From NCBI GenBank assembly GCA_910577105.1, contig CAJTMB010000004.1:78035-142034 (forward strand): a stretch of DNA of 64,000 nt. The letters run 5' to 3'. Shown here piece by piece: positions 32,976-40,036 of the stretch. The position numbers were made by a program, and so were the translations under genes. The notes below the pieces were generated by a model. The model saw only the letters and a program-made list of their open reading frames with translations. It was not told where the DNA came from and did no database searches. Source of the stretch: an uncultured Lachnospiraceae bacterium. Its GTDB lineage: Bacteria; Bacillota; Clostridia; Lachnospirales; Lachnospiraceae. Position 1 is the stretch's first letter, and each line of letters starts with the position of its first letter.

Positions 32976-34454
32976 TCAGGTAAAGTCAGTTTCATTTCCT
33001 TCCTCGCGAAAAGCTGCTTTTGCGCCGCCCATCCTGCCGGCTAAATTGCCTCCGAGGAAACCGGAAAGAACTGCGTTCAAATCAACACCGGTGGATTCTT
33101 TCAGGCCGTCGGTCACCTGGTTTAAGGTATTCATGACATCTTTCATCAGTTTAGTGGAGTTACCGTCACCGTACATGGTAATCTTATCCACTTTTGCAAG
33201 CGGTTCGGCAGCATTTCTCACCACGTCGGGCAGGGCTTTGAAGTACATCTCCAAAACAGCGGCTTCGCCCATCTTTGCCATAGCTTCTGCTTTCTTTTCA
33301 ATACCTTCCGCTTCCGCAACTGCCTTTGCCTGAATGGCTTCCGCCTCTGCAAGACCTTTGATGCGGATACCTTCCGCTTCCTGTTCCTTTGCGTATTTTT
33401 GCGCTTCGGCTTGAATTTTTAATGCTTCGGACTGTTGCAGCAATTCATACTTTTTGGCTTCCGCTTCACGCTGGCGCTGATAAAGTTCTGCATCGGCAGA
33501 CTGTTGTTTGGCAAATTTATCCGCTTCCGCCTTTTTCTTAACCTGAGCATCCAGGGCCTGCTCCATAACCTCTGCTTCTTTCTGCTTTAAGAGGATTTCC
33601 TTTTCCTGTTTTGCTATGTTGGCGTTGGCAGTGGTAATTTCAATGGTTTTTCGCTGTTCCTCCTGCTGAATCTGGTATGCGGCATCCGCCTCAGCTTTTT
33701 TCGCATCGGAAACACGTTTCAATTCCGCCTGTGTAATTGCCAGTTCGTTGTTTTTCTGTGCAATGTCCGTCTGTGCGGCAATTTGTGCTTCATTTGCTTC
33801 CCTCTGTGCATTTGCCTGTGCTTTTGCAATTTCTTTTTCGCTTTCCGCACGGGAAATGGCAGCGTTTTTCTGGATTTTTACAATATTGTCAACGCCGAGG
33901 TTTTCAATGACACCGTTGGAATCCACAAAGTTCTGCACGTTAAAGCTAACGATATCCAGTCCCATGGCTGCCAGGTCTGGTTCCGCATTTTCCTTAACAA
34001 GGGACGCAAATTTCTGGCGGTCGCTTACCATCTCTTCCAAATTCATCTTACCTACAATTTCACGCATATTGCCTTCCAGCACCTCTCTGGCAACCTGCGC
34101 TATGTAGTCGGTTTTCCTGTTCAGGAAGTTTTGTGCGGCAAGGCTCAAATTTTCGGGTATTGTACTGATTTTTACATTGACGGCGGCATCTACCCGTATG
34201 TTAATGTAATCAGCGGTGGGTACCGCGCTGGAAGTTTTAACGTCAATGGGAATCAGCTGTAAGTTTAACTCATCCTTTTTTTCAAGAAAAGGAATTTTGA
34301 CACCGGCGCGTCCAATCAGTATTTTAGGACGTTTGCGCAGGCCGGAAATAATATATGCCGTATCAGGTGAAGCTTTGACGTATCCTGTAATAAAGATGAT
34401 AAGAAAGAAAATAACGGCAATCGCAATGGGAAGGGCCTTCAGTAATAAATCCAT
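32976..34454 (-). CDS. floT: flotillin-family SPFH protein
   Basis: The 492-residue protein has an N-terminal membrane helix (about 5-25), an SPFH domain (about 27-200, with LIPIDVKTSSAVPT and the typical EVLEGNMREIVGKMNLEEM) and a long Ala/Glu/Gln-rich coiled coil (about 205-390). Flotillins scaffold membrane microdomains and influence signalling, secretion and membrane fluidity. The start is preceded by AAAGGAGAAAA. It stands alone, convergent with the ABC operon. The second palindromic element lies upstream of it in the divergent gap. Confidence 0.93.
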   Translation of the reverse strand: MDLLLKALPIAIAVIFFLIIFITGYVKASPDTAYIISGLRKRPKILIGRAGVKIPFLEKKDELNLQLIPIDVKTSSAVPTADYINIRVDAAVNVKISTIPENLSLAAQNFLNRKTDYIAQVAREVLEGNMREIVGKMNLEEMVSDRQKFASLVKENAEPDLAAMGLDIVSFNVQNFVDSNGVIENLGVDNIVKIQKNAAISRAESEKEIAKAQANAQREANEAQIAAQTDIAQKNNELAITQAELKRVSDAKKAEADAAYQIQQEEQRKTIEITTANANIAKQEKEILLKQKEAEVMEQALDAQVKKKAEADKFAKQQSADAELYQRQREAEAKKYELLQQSEALKIQAEAQKYAKEQEAEGIRIKGLAEAEAIQAKAVAEAEGIEKKAEAMAKMGEAAVLEMYFKALPDVVRNAAEPLAKVDKITMYGDGNSTKLMKDVMNTLNQVTDGLKESTGVDLNAVLSGFLGGNLAGRMGGAKAAFREEGNETDFT

Positions 34455-34578
34455 AATTTTTCTCCTTTTCGTTTGGGATATTTCCCTAATTTTTTGTTAA
34501 GTATATGATAGCACATTTTGTCGTATGCAGGTAGAAAAAAAATAACACTTTAACATGGCATATTGTGGTATGAACAGC

Positions 34579-34788
34579 ACTATGGGATTGAGTTTCCGTA
34601 TTTTACACGGCGCCCATTGGAGCAGGCATTTGATTCCATAAAGGACCCTGTAAAAACACTGGTACTTGGATGCTGTCGTGTAGCATCCTATGTACCATTG
34701 TGTTTTTACCGGAGTGAGAACGTGTCCTGTTGGAACAAATGCCTGCTCCAATGGGCGCCGTGTAAAATACGGAAACTCAAACTATGGG
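34579..34788. mobile_element. palindromic element, copy 2, with 8-bp flanking repeats
   Basis: A 45-nt left arm (34588-34632) is perfectly complementary to 34736-34780. The 103-nt core (34633-34735) aligns without gaps to that of the copy at 12.1 kb. The apical stem here is GGATGCT/AGCATCC around GTCGTGT, unlike copy 1 but at the same place. The inner helix has an A-T pair where copy 1 has G-C. ACTATGGG flanks the element exactly at 34579-34586 and 34781-34788, as expected of a target-site duplication. It lies in a divergent gap, ending 4 bp before a TTGACA. It has no coding capacity. Confidence 0.88.
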
Positions 34789-34791
34789 TGC

Positions 34792-34825
34792 TTGACATTT
34801 TAATCGGGGCAGGTCATTATATAAT
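34792..34825 (+). promoter_or_regulatory. candidate promoter of the HAD-phosphatase gene
   Basis: TTGACA (34792-34797) is followed by CATTAT at 17 bp or by TATAAT (34820-34825) at 22 bp. One of these is probably used; the spacing to the perfect -10 is longer than normal. It lies directly downstream of the palindromic element. Confidence 0.45.
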
Positions 34826-34858
34826 CAAAGATAAAGAGTGGTTAAGGAGAATTGCCGG

Positions 34859-36373
34859 ATGGTGGATGGATTGGAAGCGGTTGTATTTGATATGGACGGT
34901 GTATTGTTTGATACGGAGCGTCTGTGCATGGAAGCGTGGCGGGAAGAGGCGGCTGCGAGAAAGATTGATGATATAGAGAAAGCAGTTATCGGATGCATCG
35001 GGTTAAACCGTACGGATACCCGGGCTTTTTTTGAACGCGAATACGGCAAAGAATTTCCATATGAAGAGTTTCATAGCGCCAGCGTAACGCGTTTTCATAA
35101 AAAACTGGAAACAGGAGGACTTCCTTTAAAGCCCGGCGTAACGGACATTCTGGAATATCTGCAGTCGGCAGGGTACAAAATAGCGTTGGCATCTTCCACA
35201 AGCAGGAAAGGTGTTTTGGGACACTTGGAAAAGGCGGGGCTGACGCATTATTTTGAAGAGATTATCGGCGGGGATATGGTTGAACACAGCAAACCAAACC
35301 CCGATATTTATTTGTTGGCGTGCAGCAGGCTTTCGGTTTCCCCCAAAAATGTGATTGCCATCGAGGACTCCCCTAATGGCCTGCGTTCGGCATATCAGGC
35401 AGGACTGAAACCCATAATGGTGCCGGATATGATTGCGCCTACCCCTGAAATAGAAAAGCTGCTTTTTGCAAAATGTGAAAACTTGTATGAAGTAAAAGAA
35501 ATGCTTATCGGGATGGAAGAAAAACCTGATGCGGGCGAATTGCAATGCATTAACCGGATTTTGTTGCAGGGATTGTGCAATACAAGGGACCTGGGAGGAA
35601 TCCGGTCTGAAGATGGCAGGCATATAAAGGCGCACAGGCTTATCAGGAGCGGGGCACTTTTTTCATCGACAAAAGAGGACAGGAAAATTCTTCTTTCAGA
35701 GTATAATTTAAAAACCATTGTGGATTTCAGGACGGAAGCGGAAAAAAATTTGAAACCGGACCCTGACATGAAAGGTATTACTTATATAAATAATCCGATA
35801 CTGGAGGAGGAAACCTTAGGCATTACCAGGGAAAAGGAAGGAACAGGGGATGGCAATACCGTTGTAAAAGAGGTTATAGCCAAAATACAAATGACCGGGG
35901 GGACACCTTTGGGGTACATGAATGAAATGTATAAAAATCTGATTACCAACCCGTATTCCAGATGCCAGTACAGAAAATTTTTTGACATTCTGCTCAACCA
36001 TAAGGAAGGCGTCGTCCTTTGGCATTGCACTGCCGGAAAGGACAGAGTAGGCGTCGGCACAATTCTGCTTTTATCAGCGCTTTCTGTTCCGAGGGAACAG
36101 ATTATTGCAGATTACATGAAAGTAAATGATTTTAACAAAGAGGAAGTGGATAAGCTTATGAGCGATTTGATGAGCCGTCCGGATATCTGTAAGCAACCAG
36201 ACAGAAAAGAGCTTGAAGCAATCAGACTTTTATTCACTGTGGACAGAAGCTATGCAGAAGTAATTTTTGAAACGATGGAGCAGGAACATGGCAGCACAGA
36301 TGTTTTTTTAAGAGAGGAGATGGGGCTTACAGACGAAAAAAGAAAGTATTTGAAGGATAAATATTTAGAATAA
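34859..36373 (+). CDS. HAD-family phosphatase fused to a tyrosine/serine protein phosphatase
   Basis: The start at 34859 follows TTAAGGAG. Residues 1-220 form a beta-phosphoglucomutase-like HAD hydrolase with the nucleophile motif DMDGVLFD (Asp11, Asp13), ASSTSRKG, the KPNPD lysine and IEDSPNG. Residues about 235-504 are a PTP-like phosphatase with NTRDLGG near the start of the domain and the P-loop HCTAGKDRVG (Cys390, Arg396). Both active sites look intact. The two halves could act on a sugar phosphate and on a protein or lipid phosphate, or on the same pathway. Substrates are unknown. It is 24 bp ahead of rsmA. Confidence 0.88.
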   Translation: MVDGLEAVVFDMDGVLFDTERLCMEAWREEAAARKIDDIEKAVIGCIGLNRTDTRAFFEREYGKEFPYEEFHSASVTRFHKKLETGGLPLKPGVTDILEYLQSAGYKIALASSTSRKGVLGHLEKAGLTHYFEEIIGGDMVEHSKPNPDIYLLACSRLSVSPKNVIAIEDSPNGLRSAYQAGLKPIMVPDMIAPTPEIEKLLFAKCENLYEVKEMLIGMEEKPDAGELQCINRILLQGLCNTRDLGGIRSEDGRHIKAHRLIRSGALFSSTKEDRKILLSEYNLKTIVDFRTEAEKNLKPDPDMKGITYINNPILEEETLGITREKEGTGDGNTVVKEVIAKIQMTGGTPLGYMNEMYKNLITNPYSRCQYRKFFDILLNHKEGVVLWHCTAGKDRVGVGTILLLSALSVPREQIIADYMKVNDFNKEEVDKLMSDLMSRPDICKQPDRKELEAIRLLFTVDRSYAEVIFETMEQEHGSTDVFLREEMGLTDEKRKYLKDKYLE

Positions 36374-36397
36374 GGCAGATTACATAAGGAGGACAGG

Positions 36398-37264
36398 ATG
36401 GCTACACTGGGAATACCGCAGAATACCATTGGGATTTTGCAAAAATATCATTTTAATTTTCAGAAGAAGTGGGGACAAAATTTTTTGGTGGATACCCATG
36501 TGCTTGAAAAAATTATGGATGCTGCCGAAGTTACAAAAGATGATTGCGTTGTGGAAATAGGACCGGGTATCGGAACCATGACCCAATATCTGGCAGAACG
36601 CGCCGGAGAGGTTGTAGCGGTGGAGATAGATAAAAACCTGATTCCTATTTTGGAAGAAACCCTTTCTGGATATCAAAATGTCTCGATTATAAACGAAGAT
36701 ATCATGAAAGTGGATTTGACTAAAATAGTGGAAGAAAAGAATCAGGGAAGACCGGTTAAAATAGTGGCAAATCTTCCTTATTACATCACAACGCCTATTA
36801 TTATGGGATTGTTTGAGGGAAAAGTGCCGTTAAAAAGCATTACGGTGATGGTGCAGAAAGAAGTGGCCGACAGGATGCAGGTAGGACCGGGAACGAAGGA
36901 TTACGGAGCATTGTCTTTGGCAGTGCAGTACTATGCAAAGCCGGAAGTCGTCGCAACCGTACCGCCAAACTGCTTTATTCCGAGACCGGGTGTAGGAAGC
37001 GCTGTCATCAAGTTGACACGTTACGAAGAACCTCCTGTTAAAGTGAAAGACGAGGCTTTTTTGTTTTCTCTGATAAGAGCTTCTTTTAATCAGCGGCGCA
37101 AGACACTTGCAAACGGACTTTCCAATGCACAAAACCTCTCATTGTCAAGAGAGCAGGTGGTGTCCGCATTGGAAAAACTGCAATTGCCGCCTGCTGTCAG
37201 GGGGGAGGCGCTTACCCTGCAACAGTTTGCGGATTTGGCAGAATTGCTGGAAAAAGCAAAATGA
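36398..37264 (+). CDS. rsmA: 16S rRNA dimethyladenosine transferase
   Basis: This enzyme (KsgA) dimethylates two adjacent adenines in the 3' hairpin of 16S rRNA during 30S maturation. The 288-residue protein shows the N-terminal KKWGQNFLVD, AdoMet motif VEIGPGIGTMT, the catalytic NLPYYITTPI and the C-terminal SFNQRRKTLANGL. AAGGAGGACAGG precedes the ATG. It is transcribed with the fused phosphatase gene upstream. Confidence 0.97.
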   Translation: MATLGIPQNTIGILQKYHFNFQKKWGQNFLVDTHVLEKIMDAAEVTKDDCVVEIGPGIGTMTQYLAERAGEVVAVEIDKNLIPILEETLSGYQNVSIINEDIMKVDLTKIVEEKNQGRPVKIVANLPYYITTPIIMGLFEGKVPLKSITVMVQKEVADRMQVGPGTKDYGALSLAVQYYAKPEVVATVPPNCFIPRPGVGSAVIKLTRYEEPPVKVKDEAFLFSLIRASFNQRRKTLANGLSNAQNLSLSREQVVSALEKLQLPPAVRGEALTLQQFADLAELLEKAK

Positions 37265-37297
37265 ATTAGTATTTTAGTACTTTACTGAGGAAAAGAA

Positions 37298-37327
37298 TTG
37301 ACAGGTGAAATATGTGCCAACTATAAT
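37298..37327 (+). promoter_or_regulatory. sigma-A type promoter of the paralogous lipoprotein genes
   Basis: TTGACA (37298-37303) and TATAAT (37322-37327) are both perfect consensus hexamers, 18 bp apart. The start codon of the lipoprotein gene is about 45 bp downstream. Confidence 0.85.
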
Positions 37328-37372
37328 AAAAATGAAGCTGTATATTTTTTCGTAAAAGTTTGGAGGAAGTAA

Positions 37373-38014
37373 ATGAAAAAAATAAGTAAGGTAATGGCGG
37401 TAATAATGGTAATTGTGTTCACATTATCCCTGTGTGGATGTGGAAACGGTTCCGGCAAAAGCATTGTGGGGACATGGGAAATAGAATGGGACATGAGTGA
37501 ATTGATGGCAGATGAGATGGGTGATGAGTTTGCGGACTTTGACAGTTCTCTGGTTGTGTTACTGCTATTCGATTTTAATGAAGATGGTACATTTAAAATG
37601 TACTTAGACGAAGAAAAATTCAGGTCGAACATAAATAACTGGATAGATGATTTATGTGATTATGCAGTAGAGAAGACTTATGAAATGTTTGAAACGGAAT
37701 CGGGTGTGGACAGGGAAACAGCGGATGCCCTGATAAATGAAGAATATGGAATGACTGTCCAGGAAATGATGCGCCAGCAGATAGACCTTCTTTTTAATAT
37801 AGATTCATTTATTGAATCCGTTGAAACAAACGGAATTTATGAAACAAAAGGCAATAAGCTTTATATGGCAAACGGAGGAGAAATAGATAAAAACAAGTAT
37901 GATGTTTTTACAATAACCGGAGATACCCTGAAGCTGGACTTTCCCAAAGGTGCGGAAAAGACTAATTTGGCATCGGGTTTGGAGTATCCTCTTACATTGA
38001 ACAAAGTAAACTAA
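37373..38014 (+). CDS. lipoprotein with a lipocalin-like domain, paralogous to the next gene product
   Basis: The signal peptide ends with the lipobox-like LCGC (Cys23). The rest of the 213-residue protein is one domain beginning GTWEIEWDMSELMADEMGDEF and ending YDVFTITGDTLKLDFPKGAE. Nearly the same domain, with the same order of segments (FNEDGTFKMYLDEEKF, a helical EMFE region and the ITGDTLK strand), forms the C-terminus of the next gene product. The family resembles short lipocalin-like or DUF5640-type beta barrels; the assignment is tentative. TTTGGAGGAAG precedes the ATG. Confidence 0.7.
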   Translation: MKKISKVMAVIMVIVFTLSLCGCGNGSGKSIVGTWEIEWDMSELMADEMGDEFADFDSSLVVLLLFDFNEDGTFKMYLDEEKFRSNINNWIDDLCDYAVEKTYEMFETESGVDRETADALINEEYGMTVQEMMRQQIDLLFNIDSFIESVETNGIYETKGNKLYMANGGEIDKNKYDVFTITGDTLKLDFPKGAEKTNLASGLEYPLTLNKVN

Positions 38015-38036
38015 AACTGTATTTGCAGTTTTTCAT
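38013..38036 (+). terminator. weak terminator between the two paralogues
   Basis: AAAACTG pairs with CAGTTTT around a 6-nt loop (7 bp), followed by a short T-run. It overlaps the stop of the first gene and may only partly reduce read-through into the second. Confidence 0.45.
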
Positions 38037-38053
38037 AATGAAAGGTTAAGAAT

Positions 38054-39856
38054 ATGATGATATGTGTTAATTGTGGTAAAGAGAATAAAGAAGGCTCAAA
38101 GTTTTGTGCATTTTGTGGTACACCTATGGCAGTGCCGCCTGTAACAGAAATGCCTGTGGAAACAGTATCCACAGAGGAGCCGTCTGCAGTACAAACTCCC
38201 GTGGAAGCAGTTCCCACAGAGGAGCATCCCATAACGGCAGCGCCCGTGGAAGCAGCGCCTGCAGAAGAAGTGGCAGCAACATTTGCACAGGATGTATCTG
38301 TAGAGACACCTATGCAGGAAATGCCGCAGGCCGGGGTTTCACAGGGTTGGCAGCAGCCGGGAACGCCTATACAGGAAATGCCGCAGGCCGGGGCTGCACA
38401 GGGTTGGCAGCAGCCGGGAACACCTATGCAGGAAATGCCACAGGCCGGGGCTGCACAGGGTTGGCAGCAGCCGCCATCGCCCATGCAGGGAGTGCCACAG
38501 GCCGGAGCCGTACAGGGCTGGCAGCAGACAGGAATGCCTGCGCAAAACTGGCAGCCGGCAGCAGTACCGCCGCCGGTTCAGAATAAGAAAAAAGGAAAAG
38601 CAGGACTGATTATAATTATTGTGCTTATTGTACTTTTGCTTGCCGGAGGTGGAGTGGTTGCATTCTTGTTACTGGGCAACAATCCCGTGAAAAAAATTGA
38701 AAGTGCATTTGCTTCAGGGGATGTTTATACGGCGACAGAGTTGTTTGAGAAAGTAAAGAGTGAAAAGGACATTGAAGCTGTTGAAACTCTTGCAAGGGAT
38801 TACGCAGAGCAGATAAAAGACAAATACATAAATGAAGCAATAGATTATGAAGAAGCCAAAGATATATTGAATGAACTGGAGGTTTCCATTTTAAAAAAGG
38901 ATGGCCGGCTGGAGAAAATAATAGATTTGGTGGATTATATCATGATTGGCCGAAGCGGATATGAAGCAGCGGAAGATTATAAGGAAGCAGGAGATTACTT
39001 ATCCGCATGGACGTGTTATGAAGAGGTTGTGGAAGAAGATGCTCTCTATTATGATAAAGCACAGGCTGCCATTGAAGAAGTAAAGGGTCTTTACCGTCAG
39101 GAAGCTTTAGACGATGCGCAAAGTTATATGGACATGGAAGATTATGATATGGCCAAGTATGTGTTGGAGAATGCGTTGGGCGAACTTTATGATGACGCTG
39201 AACTTTCCGACAAATTAGAGGATGTGGAACAGGCAATTGCAGACGCAGAGGAACAGGCGGCGGCTCAGGCTGCAGCTTTGGCAGCGCAGGGGATGGAAGA
39301 ACTTTCCGGAATCTGGAATATGCAAATTGAAATGGGTCCCTACCTTGCCGGTGAACTGGGTGAAGGATTTGAAGATTTTGATGGCAGTTTTGTGATTAGC
39401 ATGATGATGGAGTTTACGCAGGACGGCTATTATAAAATGTATGTGGACGAGGACTCTTTTAAAGAAAACTTTGACCAGTGGTTGGATAGTTTCGTTGAAT
39501 ATAGCATAGAAATGATGTATGAAGTATTTGAATCACAGGGTATCAGCAGAAGTGAAGCGGATGAACTGGTTGAGGATTCTTTTGGCAGCAGCATGGAAGA
39601 ATATCTCCGTGAAATGATGGGTTATTATCTGGACGCGGATTACTTATTGGAGGAGATGATAAGCTCAGGCAGCTATACACTGGACGGCAATAAGATTTGC
39701 TGGAACGGGAACAGTTACAACTATGATTTATACACTATAACGGGTGATACGCTTAAAATTGATGCACCGGCAGGTATGGAAGGGGTAGAAATCTTCCCTG
39801 GTGTTGCGTATCCGCTGGAATTTAACAGGGTACAGCAGGAAGAAGTAATGCCTTAA
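38054..39856 (+). CDS. zinc-ribbon, Gln/Pro-repeat, single-helix protein with extracytoplasmic lipocalin-like domain
   Basis: The domain order in this 600-residue protein is: zinc ribbon (CVNCGKEN...CAFCGTP, 4-22), a Pro/Glu/Val-rich linker, four 19-residue Gln-rich repeats of the form QEMPQAGAAQGWQQPGTP, and a basic KKKGK stop. One membrane helix (about 180-203) and a helical, TPR-like acidic region (about 210-410) follow, then a C-terminal domain shared with the upstream lipoprotein. The zinc ribbon would be cytoplasmic and the last two domains outside. The function is unknown. Its arrangement suggests a sensor or scaffold across the membrane. AAAGG lies ahead of tandem ATGs. Confidence 0.72.
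   Translation: MMICVNCGKENKEGSKFCAFCGTPMAVPPVTEMPVETVSTEEPSAVQTPVEAVPTEEHPITAAPVEAAPAEEVAATFAQDVSVETPMQEMPQAGVSQGWQQPGTPIQEMPQAGAAQGWQQPGTPMQEMPQAGAAQGWQQPPSPMQGVPQAGAVQGWQQTGMPAQNWQPAAVPPPVQNKKKGKAGLIIIIVLIVLLLAGGGVVAFLLLGNNPVKKIESAFASGDVYTATELFEKVKSEKDIEAVETLARDYAEQIKDKYINEAIDYEEAKDILNELEVSILKKDGRLEKIIDLVDYIMIGRSGYEAAEDYKEAGDYLSAWTCYEEVVEEDALYYDKAQAAIEEVKGLYRQEALDDAQSYMDMEDYDMAKYVLENALGELYDDAELSDKLEDVEQAIADAEEQAAAQAAALAAQGMEELSGIWNMQIEMGPYLAGELGEGFEDFDGSFVISMMMEFTQDGYYKMYVDEDSFKENFDQWLDSFVEYSIEMMYEVFESQGISRSEADELVEDSFGSSMEEYLREMMGYYLDADYLLEEMISSGSYTLDGNKICWNGNSYNYDLYTITGDTLKIDAPAGMEGVEIFPGVAYPLEFNRVQQEEVMP
38312..38539 (+). repeat. four tandem 57-bp coding repeats
   Basis: Four in-frame 57-bp units encode the 19-residue Gln/Pro/Ala repeat of the zinc-ribbon protein. 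The first three are nearly identical and the fourth has drifted. Copy number is likely to vary between strains. Confidence 0.85.
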
Positions 39857-39885
39857 TACACTAAATTACGACATATAGTAAGCTA

Positions 39886-39943
39886 ATATCGAGGAAAAGC
39901 ACAATATCTTGTATTTTTTGTGCATTTTCCTCGATATTTTTTT
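39886..39943 (+). terminator. strong intrinsic terminator
   Basis: ATATCGAGGAAAAGCACAA (39886-39904) pairs with 39918-39937 over 19 bp with a single bulge. A T-tract follows, which merges with the TTGACA of a candidate promoter for the next gene. Confidence 0.88.
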
Positions 39944-39969
39944 GACATTATATGACTGATTATGATAAA
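39942..39969 (+). promoter_or_regulatory. weak candidate promoter of the TPR/acidic-repeat gene
   Basis: TTGACA (39942-39947) shares its first Ts with the preceding terminator. The -10 is unclear: TATGAT at 13 bp is too close and GATAAA at 16 bp is a poor match. Confidence 0.3.
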
Positions 39970-40036
39970 CTGAAAAAGTAAAAAGTGGGTTATTTTACGC
40001 TTTCACTAACAAAGTCGTTTAGGAGAGGCAGTTGTC

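Noticed and set aside
33748..34262. Rightward frames opposite the flotillin gene
   Set aside because: They are antisense to a long coiled coil with strong family identity and lack ribosome sites.
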